The notes beneath the pieces are model-generated. The model saw nothing but the letters and a program-made list of their open reading frames with translations. It did no database searches and was not told where the DNA came from. The position numbers and the translations under genes were made by a program. 64,000 nt of DNA from Dichotomocladium elegans (Eukaryota > Mucoromycota > Mucoromycetes > Mucorales > Lichtheimiaceae), in the NCBI GenBank assembly GCA_025716815.1, contig JAIXMN010000014.1:434001-498000 (forward strand), written 5' to 3'. Shown here piece after piece: positions 23,287-35,159 of the stretch. Within the stretch, counting starts at the first letter, position 1. Each line of letters starts with the position of its first letter.

Positions 23287-26123
23287 GTATCTACAATGAA
23301 TCAAAAAAGGAATATTAGAAAAGTCTCGTCTCTGCTGCAAGACCAACCAACCAACCAACCACACGATATATCCCCCCTCTCCCTTTCCACCTTCCGCCCC
23401 TTCCCCTGCCAGCTCCTCCTCCTGTCCCTCCCTCCCTCGTTCGCTCCGCCCTCCTCATAGAACAGTTCAAAGCCAAAAGAAAATGACCCGCAATGAATAC
23501 AAAGTCATCTCCTTTCCAAAGCAAAAAGAATAAGAGAGAAAGTGTCGTGTATGCGTGCATATGCGTGTGTTTGTGAAGGCGGCCGCTCATCATTCGTTTT
23601 CGTCCATCATCCTTTTGTACAAGCGCTCGCTTTCTCTCTTTCCCTGTGTCGTATTACTGAAATTCGGAATTCACCAAGACAATCGGGAAGATAGCATCGC
23701 GAAGAGGAGCAGAACCAAAGGCGATGAAAAGAGGGAAAGCGGGTGTATAGGTGGGATGGACAAGCGAGTAGCAAGGAGAAACAGAAGCGAAAGAAAAAAT
23801 AAAGATTTGCAGCAGAGCGATCGGGTCGGCATCTCTCATTTTCTTGCTTTGCTCTTTTGGCAAAGGTGTTCCAGTTGGAGGTGCGACTACAACGAGGGAT
23901 TGGATACGTACAATTTTGGGGATGATTGGCAAAGGCGGTTGGTGAAAGGTTAAGTTCAAAGAGGTGGCTGGTTTGCAAAACGGGTAAGCGGGTAGCAATT
24001 TCATATTCCGGTTGTAATATCATTTTAAGGAACCGCTATGTTTCTCTTTGTCTGTTCTGCGCCTCTCTGTCTCTTTCGCATCCCCATTATTAAATAACGG
24101 ACTTGCGGGCCAATAAAGCAGCAAAAGTAAAATTAGATCCATTAGATCAGTAACCGAAAAGGGCCGTACGCGTATGCAGTACTATGTCGACGTACCGCTA
24201 CATTGTTTTTGCTGTTTGTCCTTGTAAACTTACTGCAAGCAATATAAAAATATTGCGTAATGAATGAATATACACGCACTTCCTAGCCGCATAGAGGATT
24301 CCAAAAAGCCTTTTTTCTCTCGCTGGCCCACTGTGTTTTTCGTATAGCATCTTCGGACGTTGTCGAAAGAGATGGTCCGAAAATGTCCGAAAAACCAAAT
24401 AAAAGTAATGTATCCATGGATAATCCATCTACTAAAGGCCTGGTCGTATCAAGCAAGCAAAACGGACAGGCACATCGCTGCAATAGGGACAAGGGTCTAT
24501 CATATGCGCACATGCAGTACATGCAGCTCAGACAACATACAGGCAATGCTCATTACTACGTTTTGTTCTTTTCTCTTTCTTTATTGCCAAAGGAGCTCCT
24601 CAATAACAATTGATCCAAACTGTGCAAGGTCACACATGTCAAATTCGGTGTATCGTGTCTCTGGATACCGGTATCCTACCAATTATTTCCGCGGTACAAC
24701 GCTATGCTTACCAACAACAGTTCAGAATAAAGAACATCTGACGGAAAGGAGCAACTTGAGCAAACAAACCCCGCAAGTTCTCCGAATCTCGTTGCCATTG
24801 TCCGCCGGGGACAGTGCGCAGTGTGAATTATTGATTTGTCATGTTTGCGATCCTCCTTGTATTACCTCCTATTTGATGAGGCGATGCAGCGACTTAATAA
24901 GATAGAGTTCAGTTCAGCCGAGGTATCAAACTCCTTTACCACATATTGGCGTTCCTGTGAACACCCAGACTGTCATTTAGATGTTATCATTTCCAGAATG
25001 CCTCTGCGGGGATGCCAGGGACGCGTAACGTTTAACACTCGAGCGATCTTTGTCTATGACTTCCATGTGGATGCAGCACGCAGCAATAACTAGCTCTTCG
25101 AATATAGTAGCTTTTACCCGAAAGCAGGTTCAGTATACAAGGGTGAGAACTGAATGAAGAGAGAAACTAGACTTTGGATGGATAGGTTAAAAGAATTCTC
25201 TCTTTTCTGGGCACAGCAATATCTGAACAAAAAAAAATTATGCGTATAGAAGGATAGAGAACCCAAAGATCGCAGCGACCATTCCTCCCCTGTTTCTGTA
25301 GAGATAGATGCAATTATTGTTTTCCGTGTATTTATGAAATCAGATGGCCTCTACGTTGAAAACAGCCCAAGAATGGCAGTTCCGGTTCAACAGAAGAATA
25401 TCTAATTAATATTAAAACAACATTGACAAGACGGCTCATTTCCTTCTCCTCTCCTGTGCCGAAGTACAACTACCCTTAAATATAGACACACATGTCGCCC
25501 AAGAATATAATTAGGCGCAACAGCGCAAACATTTCTTGGGCTGACAGCCAACATCTCCTGTTCTCAGGGGTGGATGCAATTTCAATCCACACAACAGATG
25601 TATGCGTGTAATCTATCAGCCGAATAAATCAGGAATAGCTTCTGCAAAGGGCGACATTCGACATTTTTCATCGTTGGATGTTTTTGCTGAGTCTGTTGCG
25701 TTTATTAACATTCTTCCTCTGGTCATCCGTCCCCCACGACCACCTTGTGCAGCGCAGCAATGATCCGCCCGAAACCCAATTAGGAAGATGGGTCATATGA
25801 AAAAAATGGGAAATGACGTGTTTATCCCCCTTCCCCCAGAAGGTCTCTTTACCAGGAAGTCTCAATGCTTTTTTATTGATCTCAATCGCCATTAGAAAAA
25901 GCTTATCTTTTTTTTATGTCGGCGCAAGAAGAAATGAGCGATGAGTGGAGAGGAGCGGGCGGAAGCATTGGTCGCTATTGTGCATTTATTCGAAAGCGCT
26001 GATTTTTGTGCATTGGTGTACAGAACTCCGTGCGATTCTTAAAGCGTGAAAGGTGACAATGGCCACACTTTCTCCCTTGTTAAACACCGCTTTTTCTTTC
26101 CTCCTTCTGTACCCCGGTTTGCA
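23287..26123. other. Long intergenic region upstream of PP1 and the amino acid transporter
   Basis: About 2.8 kb between divergent genes. Close to PP1 there are an (ACCA)n patch (about 23343-23360) and a long pyrimidine tract (about 23370-23455), both plausible promoter/5' UTR elements. The rest contains only short frames without splice-linked continuity. I see no tRNA, no domain and no repeat element. Confidence 0.5.
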
Positions 26124-28195
26124 ATGGACATTCCAAGGAATAACAGTTATTCTCCCCATGGGCATAACGGCTCCCTCCACTACGGAACCACGCCACATGA
26201 ACACACCGACCTCACAACAGCTTCTCGAGTAAATACTTCAAGATCCTTCACCGAACATATAGAGGACATTGTCGGGTCATACACACGCACCTCTATTATG
26301 TATATGGCTGAGAACATGCCTATTCCATCCTCAGAGGCTGATAAACATGTATGTTATTGAGAAACCAAAACTGCAAGTCTCTCGTTCTATTGACCTTCCC
26401 ACTCACTTCTACCAGCTGGCACAAGACGAAGAATATGCTGACAGAAACTCTATTCGATCAGGGAACATGTAAGTTGATCAGCTTGGCCAACATTAGCAAA
26501 AAGAAGCTTGATACTAGGGAAGGGGGGGTTTAGAAAACGGCGTGCATCCATGTTGCTATGGGGCATATGTAGGGAGAACACTGGAATTGATAAATACATT
26601 GAAAGACTTAACTCCATCATTCGTGCATTACAGATTTCTAGGCCCTGACCGTTCATCTTATTATGCACATCTTAATGGCCTTGACGGTGCAGCTAATTTG
26701 GACGAACGATCGTCGCTAATGTCATTCCATGACAGCTTCTACAGCGGCCTGGATCGGACGTTCTCCAGAGCCACTAAAGACATTGACACCTCCTCCACAT
26801 TAGCGGACTATTCCCGCCACCGGAAATCCTCATTCTGGCAATCGGTATTTAATTCGACCAACATTCTTTTGGGCATTGGGATCCTTGCTATGCCGCTCGG
26901 ATTCAAGGTAACGATGGCGTAGTCCAAAGTGGAGTATGAACAGCGGTTTAACCCAATTTTAAGCTTGCTGGCTGGATCGTTGGTCTCTTTATATTTGCTT
27001 ATTGTTTTGGTATCACAAACTATACTGCGAAACTGCTAGCCGAATGTCTGAACAAACAACCCGACTCGATGACTTACGGCGATATTGGTGCGGCTGCCTT
27101 TGGGACAAAGGGGCGGGTGGCTGTATCAGCCTTTTTCATCACCGAATTGATAGCAGTGAGGTAAAGTGGGAAGCTCCTCAAACTGGGGGAGTGCTGATTG
27201 TTTATATGCTTTGTCTGAAATAGTGTTGCCCTGGTTGTGTTTATGAATGACGAGATCAATGCACTGTACCCCGGGTTGTCGCCCATCATCGTCAACGTGT
27301 TATCATTCTGCATACTCACTCCAATGCTTTTCGTGCCCGTCCGCCATTTATCCTATGCCAGTTTACTGGGCATCATGATTGCAGTCAGCATTCTCGGCGT
27401 TCTTCTCTTTGACGGGTTTACCAAGCCTGACGCTCCTGGCAGCCTGATTGAACCAGCGGAAACCGAGATGCTCCCATCCAGCTGGTCGACTGTTCCTCTG
27501 AGCTTTGGCCTCATTATGGCCGGATTTGCCGGTCATTCTGTGTTTCCGACTATCTATCGCGACATGGAGGATCCTAAGGACTATGGTGCAGTAGTGGACT
27601 GGACGTACTTTGCGACAGCAGTGGTGTACTTTCTGATCTCAGCATGTGGCTACCTTATGTTTGGCCAGGATACCCTCGAAGAGGCAAGTATTCACATGAC
27701 GCCTGTCAAAGGGAACTTTTTGAACTGATACCATCGTATGACCAGATCACCCAAAACATTGTTTCCATTCCAGAGTACAACCGTTTGCTGAATCTCTCTG
27801 TGATCTGGCTCCTTGCGCTCAATCCGGTTTCAAAATATGGCTTATCACTTAATCCCGTCAATATGACCTGGCAAATGGCACTATTCCGGCATCCGGTCAT
27901 GGAGGCATGGTGCAATGTCCGTCCCTGGCGAACTAATTTCATCAAAGGGTTGGGCATGGTGCTTATGAGTGCAATGATTGTATTGATTGCGTACTATGTC
28001 CCTGGCTTTGATAACGTGATGGGGTTGCTGGGCGCCTTTTTCGCCTTCATGATTTCGGCCATCTTCCCACTGGTCTGTCACTACCGGCTCTACTCTGATA
28101 CCCTATCAGTTAAGCGCAAGTTGTTCAACGGCACATTGGTCTTGGCGTCAATCGTCATGGCGGTTACCGGTACTTATAAAAGTTTTACAAAATAA
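26124..28195 (+). CDS. AVT-type vacuolar amino acid transporter
   Basis: Six exons: 26124-26348, 26416-26468, 26634-26907, 26964-27160, 27224-27683 and 27746-28195, giving 552 residues. The N-terminal 180 residues are hydrophilic and cytosolic. An AAAP/SLC32-like core follows, with NSTNILLGIGILAMPLGFK as TM1, TNYTAKLLAECL, TPMLFVPVRHLSY, MAGFAGHSVFPTIYRDM and a C-terminal PGFDNVMGLLGAFFAF segment, about ten or eleven membrane spans. By homology to yeast Avt1/Avt3 it moves neutral amino acids across the vacuolar membrane using the proton gradient; direction is not evident from sequence. Intron 5 (27684-27745) has a GC donor (GCAAGT), needed to join LEE to ITQNIVSIPEYN. Confidence 0.92.
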
Positions 28196-28793
28196 AGCGA
28201 CTATTGCCACAATCAAATAGTGCTCTGCGATGGTACGGTGAACTTGAAGAGGCATGTTGCGGATGATGCACGAGTATGGGAGAAAAGAAACAAAGTGGGT
28301 ATACTATGTATCGACGGCCACCCTGTCATTTGCTCCGGGTCATATTGTGCTCTTTGAGGATGTCTGGTATAGATGCACTAGAGCCTTAGGAGGGAAGCTG
28401 TTGTCCATGACCGTCCGCATCCCCAAGTTGAGGACGCCCTGCAGCTTATTAGGCCCAATCGAACGAGTTATGCAGAACAGTATATATGAGCATTGCTGCC
28501 AATCCTTGGAACAATACCCCCAATCGGTTGAATCGTTTTGAGATGGATCACACTCTGAGAACTGGAATTGATTTCAAAATGCTTTTGTCATCATCCCTGT
28601 TGGCTTCGTCGCACATTTGTTAAGGAGTTCCTTCTGCTCCGCGAGGCACAGGTACACATAGACCATGGTATATGCATATTCATATAAATCGCGTACAGCC
28701 ATCCAAATATTGAGCCAACAGGATCGAACGGGTTTTTTAGGGGAAAACTGACCCGCAAAATATGCAGCCATTTGTTTTTTTTTTGTCAGTTTT
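28196..28793. other. Intergenic
   Basis: Short spacer between two plus-strand genes. A 95-codon open frame at 28254-28541 has no recognisable feature and no splice partner, and I do not call it a gene. Confidence 0.45.
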
Positions 28794-29657
28794 ATGCCCA
28801 AGCTCAAGTTTAAAAAGCAAGACGATGGCGAAGCACGCAGCAGCAGCAGCAGCAAAAAAAAATCCAGTAAAAAGAAAAAGCATCGTCGATCCAGATCGCC
28901 GAATAGTCGCCACCGCAGTAGCAGTAGCAGCAAAAGATCGCGCCATGAGAAACCTCGATATTACGATCCGCCAAAGATTTATGATGACGAGCCTGGTTGG
29001 ACGCCACAGGAAGATGCAGAAGCTGAATGGCGAGAGAAATTATTCTCAGCGATGGCTGAGGATGAAGGGTATGGAGGAGGAGGAGATGCATTTTATTCGC
29101 AGTACGTGGAGACACCCACAATGAGGATGAATGACGAAGAGTATCGGGAACACATTGTCAATGGCATGTTCCGCAAGAAACATGCCGAGGAAATAGCTCA
29201 GGAGGAGGCCCGAGCGGCGGAGGCAGCGCGCCGCGAGCGTGAGCGAGAGGAGGAACAGGCCCGGCTGCGAAAGGAACATGCGCGGATGATCGAGGAGCAG
29301 CAGCGGCAGGAAGCGGCGTTGCGGCGGCTGCGAGCACAGGAGAGCCGTGCGGCCTACGAGGCCCGGTGGGCGAAGCTGGAGACAACGAAGTCCATTCTCT
29401 CTAAAAGGGAAATTCCCTGGCCGGTTTGTCCTGGAGTGTCTCTGACGGCCGAGCATGTGAAGGACTTTGTCCTTTCATCAAAAACAGACCAGGACCGCAA
29501 AACTGTGCGTAAAGAACAGCTTCGGTATCATCCGGACAAGTTCTCGCATCGTGTGCTTGCTAAGTTTAGTGGCCCAGAGAAGGACAAGACGCGACTGCAT
29601 GAAAAGGCGAACGAGGTATCGGGCTGGCTTAATGAAATCTGGAAGACACTCCAATAG
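28794..29657 (+). CDS. NFKBIL1-like J-domain-related protein
   Basis: A single-exon frame of 287 residues. The N-terminus is a basic Ser/Lys/Arg-rich tract (residues 1-55, RS-like). It is followed by an acidic segment with EPGWTPQEDAEAEWREKLF, a long charged coiled coil (about 115-200) and a C-terminal block with LRYHPDKF (about 245-255) and a terminal helix. The coiled coil plus degenerate HPDKF J-like end is the architecture of NF-kappa-B inhibitor-like protein 1, a nuclear protein linked to splicing factors in animals. The fungal role is unknown. The start is the first ATG after an upstream stop. Confidence 0.75.
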   Translation: MPKLKFKKQDDGEARSSSSSKKKSSKKKKHRRSRSPNSRHRSSSSSKRSRHEKPRYYDPPKIYDDEPGWTPQEDAEAEWREKLFSAMAEDEGYGGGGDAFYSQYVETPTMRMNDEEYREHIVNGMFRKKHAEEIAQEEARAAEAARREREREEEQARLRKEHARMIEEQQRQEAALRRLRAQESRAAYEARWAKLETTKSILSKREIPWPVCPGVSLTAEHVKDFVLSSKTDQDRKTVRKEQLRYHPDKFSHRVLAKFSGPEKDKTRLHEKANEVSGWLNEIWKTLQ

Positions 29658-30048
29658 GCCGGTCATTCTATCTCGCTCGCTCTTTTCTGCACATACATTA
29701 TCTTCCCGAATAGGGATGTCCCATTTATTATCGCATTCCCTCCCCCCCTCCTAACACCACCGCGCGCCCCCTCTCTCCTCTTCCTTCCCTCCCTCCATCT
29801 CTCCGTCCTCTCCCTCCCTCTCCACCCCTTACGCGTGCGCGCGCGCGTTGTTTCTTTCTTCATCGGTCAGGTAAGGTTGGGCTTTCATGTCTTTTTCTGC
29901 CCCTTGGACGGGAAACTCTCTTGGTGAGCCCCTTTTCTAAAAAGAAGCAGCCCCTATCTCTTATTTATTCCTTCTTTTTCGCTCCCTCTTCTTTTTTCCC
30001 GCGCTTTTTCTTCTTCTCTCTCTCCCACTTCCAATTATCAACGCGTCA
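29658..30048. promoter_or_regulatory. Pyrimidine-rich upstream region of the FAR1 gene
   Basis: A long C/T-rich tract (about 29735-29830), a (CG)n patch near 29835 and a second CT-rich run just before the start codon at 30049. These are typical of fungal core promoters and 5' UTRs. No coding signal. Confidence 0.4.
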
Positions 30049-31532
30049 ATGAAAAGAAAAAGTTCCTCCTCGGACTCCGTTGACACCATGTCCGTCCTTC
30101 CTCCACGCCCTGGTAGTCGTGAGATGGTATGCAAGCTCCAGATAATAAAATATGTTATGGAAAGTGTCACTAAGATCCGTTGCCGCCTTCCTCCAACCGC
30201 TAGATGGAACCCTTATACGAGCGTCTTCTGTCTCAGACCTTTTCTGACAGTGCCGATGCAGTCGAGTTTTGTCGTGCTGCATGCAGCGAATTTGGATTCA
30301 CCGTCAAGCAGGAGGCCAGCGCCAACAAGGTATGTGTTTTTGTTTGTTTGCCAATGGCGGGAGGGAGAGGAACGGTTGGTCGATCCGGTGGACGGCATTG
30401 ATTCATTCTCTCTATCTCCTTTACAATCCAGCACATCTATGTCTATTGTTCTCGCGAAGGCCTTCCGGACTCGCAGCGAAAGCCACATTTGTCCCAGAAA
30501 CGCCGGCGCTTATCCAAGCGATGCGACTGCCGCTGGCGCGTGGTGCTTTCCGAGGCGAGTCCAGGTGCATGGGCCTTCCGACGGTCTCTGAATCCGAACG
30601 CATCTGAGCACAACCATGACATGATGTCCCCCGATGAAATGGTCCAGCACTGGCCGGCGCAGGTGAATGCGCTTATCATCCGCCTTGCACGAGAGCGTGT
30701 ACCGACCCACAAGATCCGCGAGAGGGTCAAGCTCGCCTTTCCCGACATCAGCTGGAACGAACGCCGTTTTTACAACAGGCTGACGGAGGAACGCAAGCGC
30801 TTACGGTCCCGGGACATTGTCGGCCGCTCTCAGCGGCTCCTCACCCTTCTCTCTCGCCTTACGTCGGTTGCGGCTGCCAATGAACAATGGACCACCGAGG
30901 TTGAATCGGAGATGTCCCACCTCTTTGAATACTACAGCCAGGCAGCATCTGCCGCAGCAGCCGCGGACACGTCCGTCGCACTTGTTGGTTCTGCGGCCAT
31001 GTGCAATAACAACAGTAGTAGCAGCAGCAGCAGTAGAAGTAGCAGCAGCAGCAGCAGTAGCAGTAGTAGTAGTACTTGTAGCAGCCAGAGTGAACTCCCA
31101 GGATCACCCATCCTGGTGGACATCAATCCAGACGACATCCGTCAAGTCGTAGACCCCAACCACTCCAAGGACCACCGGATTCACGTGCCAAGCTTTACTC
31201 TCTACGTCCGTCCACAGAAATTTCGCCAGCCATCCCCCTGCCCTAGCGTTGCAACCGATCCTTCCAATATGCAGCAGCATCCGTTCCTTCATGACTATAT
31301 GGCAGATGGGATGACAACAGGTCTAGCTCCTCCGACTCCTACTACCACTGCTACGAATGCTTCTACTGCTGCCGCCGCTGCCGCTGCCGCCGCTGCCGCT
31401 GCTGCTGCTGCTGCTCATGCCGCAGTTAACAAGCATCAGCTCTCACCTTTGTTGCCTGGGTACGAGTATACGCATCTGGTGCAACAGTTCCCTTTCCATT
31501 CTCATTATATGAATGACGCCTGGTGGCCCTAA
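30049..31532 (+). CDS. FAR1-type zinc-finger DNA-binding protein
   Basis: Three exons, 30049-30126, 30204-30329 and 30432-31532, encoding 434 residues. Exons 2 and 3 together make a FAR1 (WRKY-GCM1) DNA-binding domain: ADAVEFCRAACSEFGFTVK, then VYCSREG, KRCDCRWRV and EHNHDM, with Cys and His spaced as zinc ligands. This domain came from MULE-type transposases and occurs in many mucoralean transcription factors. No transposase core follows. Downstream are a helical region, a poly-Ser tract (AGC/AGT codons, about 31013-31070), a poly-Ala tract of about 18 (31366-31415) and an aromatic C-terminus. It is likely a nuclear regulator of unknown targets. The mixed codons in the tracts suggest selection rather than simple slippage. 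Confidence 0.82.
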
Positions 31533-31883
31533 GCAATAGAGATATTTTTACATGGGCTTATCCCACCCCTCCACCCATTGTCAGCGCGGTCTCTCTTTTT
31601 TTCTGTTTTTGCTTTTTTTCTTTCCCTAGTTTAGGTATAGTAGTTAACTTGTATGTACCATGTTAATGATAATTTCTCTCCCTCCCTCCCCTACACTCTT
31701 CCTAATAATAAGGTAATAATAATAATATCTCTACCATGGTGGCGCTGCCATGCACCCGCCCTCGGGAACTTCATGTGACACTCAAAGGCCAACGCATAAA
31801 AAAGTGAGGACGTGGGCAGGGCTGGATGCATAGGCGAAGATTTCCGTTTCTTCGGCCATCAGAGCATCGACAGTCGTCAGGTA
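31533..31883. other. Convergent 3' ends
   Basis: Spacer between the plus-strand FAR1 gene and the minus-strand PPR gene, with poly-T stretches and a small (TAA)n run near 31705-31725. No coding signal. Confidence 0.5.
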
Positions 31884-33806
31884 TTATATCCGTTTCTTTA
31901 TTGTTTCATATGCACGTAAGAGATGTCCGGACCGGATCGCAAATTTGGACTGTTCGAGTTCACGGACGACGATGGCGCCTGTCTTCCAATCCTTTTTGCG
32001 GATGCACTCGTCCATCATGATGTGAAGCGTATCTTTGGTTGGGAGGCACTTGTCTTTGCGCATTTTCTGCAGACACGTGACTGCATCATCGAGACGGTTG
32101 TGGTTGAGGAAGCCGCAGATAATGAAGTGGTATGACGCCCGATCTGGTTTGAGCCCGCTTCTCAGGATTTTCTGGAAAGTCAACATTGCACTGTCGAGGT
32201 CCCTGGCAGCGACATAGCCCTGTATCAGGCTGCTGAATGTGTGAATCGTCGGTTTGATGTCGAATTTGCGCAGCATCTGGAACGCACGCTCGGCCTCGGG
32301 CATCTCCTCGTTCTTTACATATTTCGAAATAATGGCGTTAAAGGTATAAATATTCGGCTTCATTCCTGCGCGTTGAAGGTAGCCAAGAATGTCCTCTGTC
32401 TTTCTCGATTTGAGTTGACCAAAAAGACCGTCGAGCATCGTGGTCATCGTCACAATATCCGGCTCGAACTTTAGCTTTTGCATGTCCGAGATCACCTGAA
32501 CTGCAGATGGATAGTCGCCTAGACGGACAAAGCCCTTCATCAGTGTGTTAAACGTCACCATGTCCGGCTTGATGTGCGGGTCTTTCATCATCTGCTGGTA
32601 CAACAGCTTGGTTGCATCTATCTCACGATTCGCTAGGAGTCCATCCATGAGCGTATTGACGATCACATCATTCATCTTCAGCTTCGGGTCTCGCTGAATC
32701 AGCTCAAAGAGCTGCAACGCCTTGGGTGTATTGCCTGATTTAAGGTAGACTCGGAGAAGCTGGTTGTAGAGCATCTCATCGAGCTTGTATCCCCCATCGA
32801 CCACCTCCTTCACAATCCGCTCGGCAGATTCAACGTCCCGGTTATGTGCAAAATACGTGAGCATGCTCATGCAGATGGCCGGATCGGCTTTTAAACCCGC
32901 TTTCTGCATGTCTTCATAAATGCTGAATGCCTCGCGCGGCTGCTTCCCGTCCATGAAACCACGGATCAGCAGCCCGTAGGCAGTCATGTCGAGGACTATC
33001 CGGTCCTTGACATTCATGTATATATACTTGGCATCGCCGAGGAGGGTGCGGTTTAAGATCATATGGACCAGATTAGTATTGAGTGCGTCTAAATCTTGCG
33101 TCAGGCAATGTTCGGTTATCAGGTCGCGCGCCTGCTTGCCGATCGCATTGTCGCGTGGTAGGCATCGGTGCATCGTTCTCTGAAAATCCCGAATATCCGG
33201 TACCACTCCCCAGCGTGCGCGGGCTGTCCGGATGAGATCAATAGCATCATCTGTCTGGCCACGCTGGAGGTACGTTGCAAGAAGAACATTGAACGTCCCA
33301 ATGGTTGGTTTGAGCCCACTGGCATGGAATTCACCTTGGAACGTATCAAGAATTTCTTGATATTTTGCCTGGAAGAGCTTGACACTAAAGTACTCATTGT
33401 ACTCGAGGATCGTCCACGGATGCCCAAGTCGTTTCATGTCGTTTAGCACCTGAAGCACATTTTCTTCAACACCCCATTTGTCTTTACTCTTCCACAGCTT
33501 CGAGCGCAAATCAACAAAATCTTGCAGCGTTAGCCGCGGCGCTGCATTCGGTCGTCCAATGACATGCTGGTACTTCTTCCACAGATCTTCGACGTTCTCG
33601 CTATGCAATGCGTCTCGGTAAACGCTATAAGCGGGATCGACAGCTTCTGTTATTGTTATTGCGGTTGGTGCGACGGGATCGGCTGGGGTTGTTGTAGAAT
33701 AAAATTGAACTACGGCTGCTGGAAGCCGGGTGAATCGCGTTACAGGTCGCCAGCGACTGTAGAGTGCAATGGTACGTGCCGTCCGCCAAGCTGTCAGACG
33801 TTGCAT
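31884..33806 (-). CDS. Mitochondrial pentatricopeptide repeat (PPR) protein
   Basis: A single-exon frame of 640 residues. The first 40 residues are rich in Arg, Thr and Ala and lack acids (MQRLTAWRTARTIALYSRW...), a mitochondrial presequence. From about residue 150 to 620 the protein is an array of roughly a dozen 35-residue helical repeats with the PPR pattern, for example DMVTFNTLMKGFVRLGDYPSA, DIVTMTTMLDGLF, NIYTFNAIISKYVK and DRASYHFIICGFL. PPR proteins bind organellar RNA in a sequence-specific way and act in mitochondrial transcript processing, stability or translation. No catalytic domain is fused. The specific target is not predictable by eye. Confidence 0.92.
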   Translation of the reverse strand: MQRLTAWRTARTIALYSRWRPVTRFTRLPAAVVQFYSTTTPADPVAPTAITITEAVDPAYSVYRDALHSENVEDLWKKYQHVIGRPNAAPRLTLQDFVDLRSKLWKSKDKWGVEENVLQVLNDMKRLGHPWTILEYNEYFSVKLFQAKYQEILDTFQGEFHASGLKPTIGTFNVLLATYLQRGQTDDAIDLIRTARARWGVVPDIRDFQRTMHRCLPRDNAIGKQARDLITEHCLTQDLDALNTNLVHMILNRTLLGDAKYIYMNVKDRIVLDMTAYGLLIRGFMDGKQPREAFSIYEDMQKAGLKADPAICMSMLTYFAHNRDVESAERIVKEVVDGGYKLDEMLYNQLLRVYLKSGNTPKALQLFELIQRDPKLKMNDVIVNTLMDGLLANREIDATKLLYQQMMKDPHIKPDMVTFNTLMKGFVRLGDYPSAVQVISDMQKLKFEPDIVTMTTMLDGLFGQLKSRKTEDILGYLQRAGMKPNIYTFNAIISKYVKNEEMPEAERAFQMLRKFDIKPTIHTFSSLIQGYVAARDLDSAMLTFQKILRSGLKPDRASYHFIICGFLNHNRLDDAVTCLQKMRKDKCLPTKDTLHIMMDECIRKKDWKTGAIVVRELEQSKFAIRSGHLLRAYETIKKRI

Positions 33807-34328
33807 GTGATATAAATAGTACGAAGAGAAAGGAGAGGACGCAGAAGATTGACAGCGTTTTCCCTATTATCCAGGAAGGGTTTCCAGTGACTGCCTTATG
33901 TTGTCAGGGCCAGAGAAGGGTCCTGTACAACTGTTTCCCGCCCCACCCTCCACCCCCCCATCCCAACCTTCCGACCCCTTGAATCCTGGGGGGCTTGTTC
34001 AAATATACGCTTGAAAAGCCCCATTTGTTCTTCTTGAGTAAAGGCAGGACTCCCAATGGAATTCTGCTAAGAAGAGAGGGCAACATGGCTCATTGCTAAG
34101 AGAGCGGGAAGAAGGATTTCTCTCGTCCCATCCAGCTGTATAGATATAAACACCATTTTCCTTCAGCCGGCATTTGCAAAATGAACCTTTTTATACCTTA
34201 TCCAACCCCACTGAATATTTCTGCAAGCCCAGGTGCAATTACACGACAGTTTCCAATCGCCAAACTTATGCAGAATTATAAAAACAACTGTGGAGAGTTT
34301 TTATTTCGCATTTCGGTTCTACGAAAGC
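33807..34328. other. Intergenic, upstream of the PPR gene
   Basis: Holds the PPR promoter side and the 3' region of the ribosomal protein gene. A C-rich patch lies at about 33935-33985. No gene seen. Confidence 0.45.
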
Positions 34329-34647
34329 TTAAGCAGACTTCTTGGCGGCCAAGGCCTTGAGAGTACCCTTCTTGGCGAAACGCTGGTTGCGGAGGAACTT
34401 GGCGTCGACCTAGATCACCCAAACATGATTAGTGCATATTCGCAAATTTTGAATTATCGCGAAAATTCTACATACACCCTTGCTGGAGGGGTAGCGGTGC
34501 TGCTTGGGCTTCTTGATGCCGTTGCGGTGAGCCTTGGAGTCTAGAAAGGAAATCAAGTTAGACAAGGAGAGAATGAGGATTCCATGATACAGCATTTTGG
34601 GATGACTTACTCTGGTTGTGGTTGGTGTGGTTCTTGGACTTGGCCAT
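34329..34647 (-). CDS. RPL29: 60S ribosomal protein eL29
   Basis: Three small exons, 34647-34611, 34540-34476 and 34409-34329, encoding 60 residues. The product opens MAKSKNHTNHNQN, continues SKAHRNGIKKPKQHRYPS and ends in a Lys/Ala-rich tail (KGTLKALAAKKSA), the full eL29 family pattern and length. It is a small, very basic protein of the large ribosomal subunit. Splice sites are GTAAGT...TCTAG and GTATGT...TCTAG, and phases close exactly. The gene is easily missed because no exon exceeds 81 nt. Confidence 0.95.
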
Positions 34648-35159
34648 TTCACTAATATCCATCCGTCATCAGCCAAATTTATCCATCCATAGAGTCATCC
34701 ATTGATCGTAGCTGCGTTGTACTGTCATCTTACCAAACTTTAAGGCAGAGGGAGGGTGGTTCTATTTCCGGGTTGTGTCCACGTATAATCTCATCCACCT
34801 CCCTCCCTACCTCCTCCATCCCCCGATCCCCTCTCTTCCCACCGTCTATCCCGATCTTTGGCTACTTGGTGGCTTATTTGCTCCCCCCACTTGTTTGCCC
34901 AGCTCTTCCCAACTTGCCGCTGCCGAACTCGGCCCGGACCGGACCAGCCCGGACCGGACCAGTATAGCCCGGGCTAGACCCAGCTCTGCCCTTGCCCCTT
35001 GCCCTTGTTCTGTCTTAATTTTTGCATGATTTCTAGGCAATAGGTACTGCACATGGTTACAATTTTTTCTGGTGACACGACCTTGATGCTTTAATTTTAA
35101 CCACAACGCGGATACTCCTTCTCAGTATATTTCCATTCGTCTTCTCTTTTTTATAACAA
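34648..35159. promoter_or_regulatory. Divergent promoter between eL29 and the oxidoreductase gene
   Basis: About 510 bp between two divergent starts. It contains a GC-rich direct repeat of CCCGGACCGGACCAG (34935-34961) and an adjoining AGCCCGGGCTAG palindrome. A poly-pyrimidine stretch precedes the start at 35160. Regulatory meaning is unknown. Confidence 0.4.

Noticed and set aside
28254..28541. A 95-codon plus-strand frame
   Set aside because: No domain, no splice partner, and composition unlike the neighbouring genes.
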